Source: Cubamyces lactineus
Taxonomy: Eukaryota; Basidiomycota; Agaricomycetes; Polyporales; Polyporaceae
DNA length: 64,000 nt
Assembly: GCA_022376465.1 (NCBI GenBank)
Contig: JACDTU010000006.1
Coordinates: 1,116,001-1,180,000 of the forward strand
Direction of reading: 5' to 3'
Each line of letters opens with the position of its first letter. The first letter of the stretch is position 1. The notes beneath the pieces were generated by a model. The model was given only the letters and a program-made list of their open reading frames with translations. It made no database searches and was not told the origin of the DNA. Below, piece after piece: positions 56,086 through 64,000 of the stretch. A program made the position numbers and the translations under genes.

Positions 56086-59000
56086 GAACCCGCAGCAGCG
56101 GCTGAGAAGAACGACGTGGACGACGTTGGCGGGTTCGGGGAGGGCGGTGGTGGAGGTTGATGGTGAGGAGTTGAGTGCCCGCTCAGCCCAATCGAGCGCC
56201 CTAACATTGTAACAATAATAATCCCGCGCCTTTGCATCCTAAACCATGATATATTATTGGTACAGCGAGACATTGACCTTCAATGTACTAACTAAACCAT
56301 AAACCAGTCCGACGAATTGTAGCTAGGTATACGAGGGCAGGGGGGGGGGGGCATCGTGATAAGTTACAACGCAAACCCTGCGCAGGAGGAGACGGCTGCG
56401 GACGGGATCCTTATAGGCTCCCGGGGCGGGCGTACGTGGCGAGCGAGGATCTATCGAATTCAATGCGATCCCACGACATGCACCAGCGGGGCTGAGGCGG
56501 CCATGAGTGCACGACTGAACCCCTTCAACGTTCCCATCCTGCAAAGGCAAACTCTCCTGAAGGCAGCTCAAGTCGGAATCATGCGCGCCCTATGTCAAAC
56601 GGGCGTGAGAGCTGCGGTCGCCCTAAGCAACACGGAAGAGACCTACAGGCAGTGAATCCGGTGGAGAGGCTAGCTCATTCAGCCTTGACTCCCTTCGCTG
56701 GTAACCACTTGACTGGATGGCGATTGTACATCGGCCAGGGGGGTATCACAGCCTAGATATGAGGAACCGTGAGTGATGTCATGCGATACGGAATGCAGAG
56801 CGGAAGGAGGAAGCGCAGAACGCGTCTCGACCATCGTGCGAAAACGTGCAGCCACTATAACGCGTTGAAGACACACGTTCTGTCCCCATACGATCCGTAA
56901 TTAACTGGGATCGAAGGATGGGGATGGCTGAGCGAGACGGAGCGTCCCGGCACACGCTTGCATTCCGGCAGTCCGCCTATGGGCCCGAGGGCAATGCAAA
57001 TCTGACTTACAATGCTGAGGAGCACAACGAATAGCGCGAATAGGCCGAATGTTACTCGCAGGGATTGAAGCGCGAATCCTGCAATGAAGGACACGAGCTA
57101 GCGACACATCGAGGTCACCACGGAATGTATGCATACAGCGACTAGCACTCACAGTTGCTACAATCAGGGTATCCCTCGCAATCTTCTCTACGAGCTTTTG
57201 TCCCTCAAAGTCCTATAACAGACGACCAGACGCATGTTGGATGACTGGACACTGAACAGGAAGCAGACGTCTAGCAGGCTCACGATCTTGCCCTCCAAGA
57301 ACTTCTGGATCATGTTGCTCATATTGCTGTCTTCCCGGTGTATTTCTATGGATGTAGCGTGTAGAAATGTGCAGAGAATCAGCCCAGAGCAGCCAGATAA
57401 CTGGGACTGTATGTTGTGGTTAATAGGCCTCCGGAATGAGCGTTCAGTAACAAGTCCACGTCGTGGAACCAAGCCAAGGGCGCTAGTGGGCACAAGCGGG
57501 CGCTCAGGTACGCCTGCTCATCGGTCATTGCCGAAGATGCACGTGGAACCACGTGGTTGAAAACCTCACCCGGCGATCTCGGCTGAGTGCTCTTCGCGAG
57601 ATTGGCCTCGGTGAGCAATGCACTGTCAATGCGCAACAACTTCCTCTTATTCCACAGCCTCCCCTTTTGCAATCGGATGGAGTCCGTGCAAGGTAAGAAT
57701 GCTCCTCAATAGTCTAGACTATCAAAGCCTGGAGTTGATCATGACTGGATGAGGTACGCACAGTCTTGACTGAGAACTTATTTTCCCCGTAGTGGGATGC
57801 AGGACAGGCAGGTATGTTGAACCAGGCCAACCAAATCAAGAACGTCCTCACCGCGTTTCAAGATCTATATACTGCCAAGTAAGGCTAGTAAAGGTTCAAT
57901 ATGAAGCTGAACTGCGGGATCGTATCAGTCCACGTACGAAGCCTGTAGCCTACGTGGGCTGTGCACGCCCAACGCCCGGAGGCTGTGAGCACTATCGGCA
58001 CCGTCCCTCATGCATACGAGTCAAAGTACGTTTCGCTCGATCACATGCAGTACACTGATAATCCAAATGCTATATCTGATGCTGGCCTGTAGAATCGCTA
58101 GATGCTCCAAGCTGAAGCTCACTGCGACCGGTAGCATTCACGGCTGTGCCACCGCCGGTGCTCGCAATTGTCAATATCAGAGCATGCGCTCGTGCAACGA
58201 CGTAGCCCCTCCCTATCATCTCCCATGGCATAACTCTATTCCCCACACCTTACCTCCGCATCCCCGATCTGCTCTGTGCAGTACTCCTTCAGCGCACACT
58301 GGACTCGGGGTTACCGGACTCGACGCCTACACGTGGGTCGGTCGAGTTCTTCTTCCGCGATGCCCTTGTCTCGAGAATTCGGAGCATGTCCTTTCCAAAC
58401 CTCAAAGTATGTGCGCCTCCCCCCGCTAGCACTGCATTCACCTGTTCGGTTCTCGCGGACTGTCCGTCCCTCGCAAGGAAGGTCATGGCACTGCCCTGTC
58501 TGGTTGCTAGGCTGCTCGGATGCTCACGCCGTCGCAGGTCCTTCGTCATTCACTGGTCATTGTCAGCGTGGCAGAAGCTGTGTCTAGTTCGCATGCAATA
58601 CTCGTCGCGGTGTGCTTCGGGTTCTAGGAATCTTCCTACCACCGACTGAGGACTGGTCAGATATGCACCTTCCTGCCCCACCGCAACGGTATGTCTTGCT
58701 TCGCTGGGTTGGTGTCTGTTGCGTCGTGTTCGCGTTAATCACCGAGCTTGCGTTTCACCCGCTTGGAGGATGGCTCGGCAGCTCTGCCATCAGTGCTTCG
58801 AGGAATCAACTCCCCGGCGACACGACGTCACCGGAAGCGCTTAGCGCTAATACTCGGCCACGGTGCATATACTTACGACTTTCCCGCACAGTTTCGCTCG
58901 CCAATTCCGCGTCATTTTGTCGACGGTGGCTCACGTCCGAGGCTCTATCAGCCGATCCAGTATTCTTCGGGGCAGCCAATCAATCCCGCTTCCAGGCACA

Positions 59001-61004
59001 GCAGATGGCGGTCTTGCAAGGTGTCCCGTCCCTGCAGACAGGTACCGTGTCCTTCGCGCGTTCGCAGTCATTTTACATCCGCATCATTCGGGCTACTCAC
59101 GTCTGGCATGTGCACGATGTGCGCGAAGGTTCAAACTTCATCTCGAACATCTCCCGGGCGCGGTCGTCGTGGTTACTCGAGCTGCACGCCCATCGTGCAT
59201 CGTCCGCGGTGCGCACTCGTATTTGTCGTGCTCACACGAATAGGGTCCAGAGCACATGCTTACTATGATTGCGGGTGCCATCCGCCGGCGTCGAGTGGCG
59301 TTCGGACGGGCATGAGACAAACCTAGGGAGGCTAGAAGGTGAGGGTCTGTGGTTACATTGCTCCTACGTCAGAGCGGCGGAGTGATCTCGCACGCTTGAT
59401 GCTTGATGCTTGGAGGAGGCCGCTACGGGATGCTTGGAGGACCATATGGACCCCGTTCAGAAGAGATTACATATTGTCGTAAGGGCGCTGAGCTGCGACT
59501 CATAACAAAAGATAAATTCGACGGTTGTGGACGCAATGAAGGCGGAAGCAGCGCCCATATTCATTCGTGTTAGAACCACTGCGTACTCTAGTTCTGACAC
59601 CTGGAAGCCAAAGCTCTCTTGTCTCTTCCACAGTGACAGAGTCGGTGGCATTCGCGGTGCTAATATTGCAAGTGGCCGGAGCTTATACCCCCGCATTCCT
59701 AAGCCTATATGCAATGAATCGCAGAAAATGTCCCCGTAAACACGCCGCCGGCACAAAGGTGCCAAGCTGTTACCCCGCATTTGCACGCGCGGGAGAAGGC
59801 CTTTCCTTATACCGACTGCCATCGATGGGAGGCACCGCGGCCGGGTGCATGTCAGGCTCTAAGTACATACAAGAGCACGATAATTAAACGTGCCGGAAAT
59901 ACGGTCGCGACTCGCTACAATGTTGAGTGATCGGAAGAGCCGCGATCGGGTCCAGCCTGCGGGTTTGGGCTAGCTTGAACGTTGAACGTCAACCACCATC
60001 TCCTCCTCCTCGCCCGCACCAGCGTAAGTGGTCATCGATTCATCCCGCGGCACCACGCATATACGATCGCGAGACTGAAGCACTCGGATCAGGATTAAGT
60101 AGCGTCGGGTATTTATGGCGCAAGCGGGCGCCCGCCGCCAACAAATATAAGTCGCCGCTGCCGCCCAACGACGTGGACGGTGAATATCATCCTGCATACT
60201 TACTCAACTCCATCACGACCCGTCAGGCCCGCCGTAGATCCGCCAGAGCCCGTGCGTCCGTGTGCTTCGTTGCGTTCCTCAAGACGTGCTTTCTCATTCG
60301 CGGTGTGCGTGCACGCGTCAGGAGTCTCAAGGTTTCTCGGCGCGTACCGACCCCCGCCGGGCGCGCTCCGACCACATCGTCCTATCTCGTAGTAGACGCC
60401 CTCGCTCGCGCAGGTTGCGGCTCTCCTCCATCCACCCCACCCCGCTTGCTCCTCCTGTGCAAGGATATACGTCGGCCCACAGGGCGTCCAGCAGGAACGT
60501 CCCTTCCGTGCACAGCCAAAGGTTTCGTCCGTGAACGGCTACACCGCCACGGCGGACGAGGACATCGATTATCTGTCGCGTTCCCCCTGACCTGACCTGG
60601 ACGCGCTAGCCCTGCTGGTGGCGTCTTCGTATTAAACCTCGTGTACGGCTTGACAGCTCCATGTCCACATCCCAACGGGCGAGTCGGTCCCCCGGCGGTC
60701 CTCCATCCTGCTCTCAGGGCGATCCCGGTACGTTACTCTTACACGATACAGCCTTCCCTCCTCTCTAGGCGCTTGCTGCGACGGCCTTCTGATGCATCAT
60801 TGTTCTGCATTCCAAGCTCCATACAAGCATCCCGGTCCTCCTCTCGTGAATCTTCCCACCTCAGGTGCGCACACCTCTCCTTGCTCCTCGCCTTCTCTCC
60901 GTCCCACTCGCTCGTCTGTGCATCCGTCACCGACGCCCCTCTTTCTCGCTCCCTCCTCTTCTCTAGGTATCCCTCGGCAGAGCGCGTCGCCCTCGTCGAG
61001 CTCG
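56086..61004. other. Long intergenic region between KIN1 and priB
   Basis: Nearly 5 kb hold no well-supported gene. The KIN1 leader lies next to 56086. The upstream region of priB, with CT-rich stretches and a small AAATATAAG box near 60143, occupies the right part. A possible gene relic is listed separately at 56990-57672. Long frames at 58612-59326 and 59927-60595 have no domain or splice support. Confidence 0.45.
56990..57672 (-). pseudogene. Possible relic of a membrane-protein gene
   Basis: Read on minus, several protein-like pieces follow each other: AHSGGLLTTTYSPSYLAAL, then SNMIQKFLEGKIVSLLDVCFLF, then FEGQKLVEKIARDTLIVAT. After a plausible intron comes GFALQSLRVTFGLFALFVVLLSI, a strong TM helix. 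No continuous start-to-stop model can be built. It may be a decayed multi-TM gene or chance. Confidence 0.25.
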
Positions 61005-64000
61005 ATGATCGGCCAGATCCCGTCACTGTTCGACCCCAGCATGGCCATCCCACCGGACTCCGGGCTCGACTACCAGCAATGGGTGGAGAACTACGCGAAC
61101 GGACAGTACGCATACGCCCAGCAGGCCCCCATGCCCGGTAACGTCTCCCAAGTTCCTTACCAGCAGCAGCCTCCGCCCCAATCGCAGCTCCATCACGTCC
61201 AAACATCCCCCACCGCCGCTGTCCCTGCCCCTGCCCAAAACCGTTACAACTTCGTGCAAGAGTTCGCCCCGGGCGAGCAGGCCGCTTCCACCTACGATAC
61301 GCACACCTTCGTCCGTCCCTCCACAGAGAGGCCCACAAGGGGTATGCCCCGTATCTCTCGCCAGGGTGGCGCTTCTGCCAACGTGGGCTACCCTGTCGCG
61401 CCTAACCTGAGGATTCCGGAGCCGCCGAGGGGAGCTTACCAGCAGCCCCAGGTATCTCCGCATCACCAGCAGCAGGCGACGTTCGCCGTCCCTGGGACAG
61501 CGCAGGGGACCGACTCGTACTTCTACGGCACGACATCTGTCACTGCGGACGTCATCCCCGGCTCTGCCGATCAACAGCAGCAGCAGCGCCATCATTCAAA
61601 CTACCATTTCGTTCAACAGCAGTACCCTGCAGAACCGTACTCGGCGAACTCGTACACACCGAACTCCGACTTCACGAATTTGCCTTCGTCGGTGTCCACG
61701 CCCTCCGTAGGAGGCACGGATGATTCGCAGCACGCGTTCTCGTCGGCATCTTCGCATCTCTCCCAGCAGGCGGCGCCTCAGCAGCAGCCGCAAGCGTCGT
61801 CCTCCCGGCAGACCACAGGGTCTGCTGGTCGTGGCCGCGGTCGGGGCGGCGCCGGCGGGCGACAACAAAAGCGGCAGCGACACAACGACCCCGATGACGA
61901 CGGGGATAGCGATACGCAGTCCGATGACGAGCAGCCGCCGACGATGGCCGGACTGAACATGACAGTGAGTGTGCCGCCACCGCAGGGCCAAAATTCGCTT
62001 CCGGCTAGACTGTAAGTTTTCTCCCGGAACCCGGTCTGAGAGCGCACGACTGATCATGTCTGGATCCCTCCACATGGTCACCCTTTTCTTCTCGTCCTGT
62101 CGTCGACGCCGCTGGACGTATTGCATTCCGGTATTTACGCCGTACCGCGCGCGTATATGCTGACCCCTCTACGGCGTTATCGCATCTCCGGCGTCTAATC
62201 GGGACTTCTGTGCTCCTCATGCGCGCGCGCTCTCGACGGTGGTCTCGCGCCTGTCGGGTTGACGCTGCCGCTGCAGGCCGGGCGCGTGCAAGCATTGTAA
62301 GAAGCTCAAGGTGCGTTGCTCACGTCTGTTGGATGCAATAGTGCGGCCGAGGTACCTGCCTGCCGCTTGCGCGTGGGTGCGGGGTGGAGCAAGCTGCACC
62401 CTTGTGCGCCCACGAAGGGCACGGACCAAGGCCGCTGTCGTACGGAGGCTGATCGAGGGCGATGGCGGTGCGACAGATGAGGTGCGAGTTCCCGCCAGAC
62501 AACAACACGTGCAAACGCTGCAAGTCAAGCGGACATCAGTGCATCGTCGAGGGCAGAAAGCCCCGGAATGCGCCAAAGTAAGTCTCATGTCTCCTTGCTG
62601 TCTTCCCTCATTTTTTTGCCTGTTTCTTTTTCTTCCCTCCTGCGATCTCCCCATCCCCGCGTCGGGCTGCGTTTTCTTTTCGCGTGTTCTGTTCCCCATT
62701 CCGGCGGCTGTGGCGGAGCGGGCCTGGCGAGCCGTGGGTAGCCCATAAGTACCGGGCGCGGCGTGCAGTGGCGGGGCTTCCTGCCTGCTGACCTGCGTAC
62801 GCTCCCCGGTGTCATATCTGTTGTCCATAGTTTCTTTTACCCACGCACACCCCCACACACGCGATGACGTCTTCCGACTCTGACTGGTCGTCGTTGTCGC
62901 TGTCGTCGCTATCGGACGAGTTTGACGAGTTCGTGGATGCCGACGAAGGATACTCATTCGTGGTTTCTCATCGCAGCAAACGCGAGTACCTCCTTGCGCA
63001 GATCCGCCAGAAGAATGCGATCATCGAGTCTCTCCTCAAGCAGGTGCGTCTCTCCCCTCTTACTGCTAACGGCGTTCGGTCCGGCACTTCCGACACTACA
63101 TGGTGCCACTGACCACGCCGCCCTCCGTTCAGGTTCACTCACGCCATGTTCACTCTACAGATCCACAATCCATATCTGGCCACCCCAATGTCGATCGCGT
63201 CGTACCGAATGGCGACGTCACCGACGGACCAGAACAACCAGAACGTGATCGCGTTCCTCGATCGCCTCCAGGCGAGCGTGCAGACCGCGGGCACGAACAC
63301 GGGCGCGAACGCGTTCAAGATGGACACCCGCGCGGACGACAAAAGGGACGATTCGGACGACGAGGGCGACGAGGGCGGCGCGAACGAGCTCACCGAGCGA
63401 GGGAGCACGGCCCCGGTCAACGACGACGACGACGAGCCGCTGAAGGATGCGGAGGACAAGCCGCACGCGTTGCCCGACCAGACCGTCCCGATTGGCTTGT
63501 TGGCGAAGATGGCGCTGGACAATAAGAGGAAGCCGAGGAAGTCGGGCGCGAAGCCGAAGGAGAACGAGTCGTCGGACGATGATGTCGTACGTAGAGCTAC
63601 AGCGAGCTATGCGGCTTTGGTAGGGTTGCTGACGAGGCTAATTAGGGTGTTGCGAACGAGACGTTCTTCGAGCCTGGTCAGTCTGCATGCATAGACTGGA
63701 GCAAAGGCTTTGTGAGCTGACGGCCCTGTATGCTGGATAGGTCCTGCCTACAATCTCGGGCTTCGTGCGACGATGATCGAGAGCGTGAGCCCACCCGAGA
63801 TCTTGGTCCACGGCCTCGTGACTCCGGACGACGTGGACAAGCTCTTCAACATGTGAGTGTCGCTTGGGGCATGCAGTGTAGCCTCTCATGCTGATCGGCG
63901 TGGCGGGGCAGCTTCTTCGAGCGGATCAACGTGCACTGCGACGTCCTCGACCCCACCCTGCACACGCCCGCGACGACATTCAACCGGTGCCCGTTCCTGT
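61005..64000 (+). CDS. priB: PriB-type Zn2Cys6 transcription factor, 3' end outside window
   Basis: Exons 61005-62011, 62277-62310, 62477-62577, 62977-63043, 63161-63586, 63646-63676, 63741-63852 and 63912 onward are joined in consistent phases. Residues 1-330 are Gln/Pro/Ser-rich and disordered, ending in a basic RGRGRGGAGG and an acidic tract. The binuclear zinc cluster is split by an intron: ACKHCKKLK then MRCEFPPDNNTCKRCKSSGHQC (C-x2-C-x6-C-x8-C-x2-C-x6-C). A coiled-coil-like KREYLLAQIRQKNAIIESLLKQ follows, then an acidic segment and the beginning of the regulatory domain (LGLRATMIESVSPPEILVHGLVTPDDVDKLF). Lentinula edodes PriB is the named relative, a DNA-binding factor linked to fruiting. 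An in-frame ATG at 60792 could extend the N-terminus. Confidence 0.88.

Noticed and set aside
58612..59326. Two overlapping long plus-strand frames (218 and 192 codons)
   Set aside because: They overlap in different frames, with no domain and no support from conserved motifs.
59927..60595. 222-codon frame upstream of priB
   Set aside because: Pro/Arg-rich and in the presumed promoter/leader of priB; a chance frame in GC-rich DNA.

Overview
The window is nuclear DNA of a basidiomycete fungus, most likely an agaricomycete close to the Polyporales. The genes are cut by many short introns (about 41-110 bp) with GT..AG borders. The recognisable genes include a PriB-type Zn2Cys6 factor, a KIN1-type kinase with a KA1 tail, a CNL-type ricin-B lectin family, fungal F-box, MFS and GNAT genes, and a nuclear tRNA-Glu(UUC). 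No prokaryotic operon structure is seen. All gene models were spliced by eye; wherever exon sums are given they are multiples of three.

Layout. 1-7.5 kb: end of a multi-TM protein gene (+), a membrane-anchored But2-like gene (-), two GNAT acetyltransferases (-), and a small MGQGGY-type protein (-). 8.4 kb: tRNA-Glu. 8.8-11.2 kb: three minus-strand genes for very small secreted precursors that share a dibasic (Kex2-like) site and an almost invariant C-terminal peptide of consensus xxH[VI]E[NS]CWL. 13.3-20.6 kb: three ricin-B-like lectin genes (+). 21-22.6 kb: two inverted copies of a tRNA-derived SINE-like repeat. 23.1-33.1 kb: a second MGQGGY-type gene broken by about 9.5 kb of nested mobile elements. 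These are a TIR DNA element, a gag-only Copia-like LTR element whose right LTR is itself split into three pieces, a further TG..CA element, and two nearly identical 2.0-kb elements in opposite orientation that form a large palindrome. 34.2-45.5 kb: an intact third MGQGGY gene, a 10-exon MFS transporter, a second multi-TM protein, a tiny Ser-rich secreted protein, and two more GNAT genes, all on +. 46-56 kb (minus): a METTL7-like methyltransferase, a secreted protein, an F-box-like protein, and KIN1. 61-64 kb: PriB (+), running off the right end.

How it fits together. The GNAT pair and the MGQGGY gene on the left (minus strand) reappear on the right (plus strand), and the MGQGGY copies share roughly 1 kb including their promoters. 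The left and central parts therefore look like a duplicated, inverted, repeat-rich accessory region. The segment from 46 kb onward carries ordinary conserved fungal genes. The most novel signal is the three-gene family of Kex2-type secreted peptide precursors. The most striking structural signal is the nested insertion stack at 23.1-33.1 kb.
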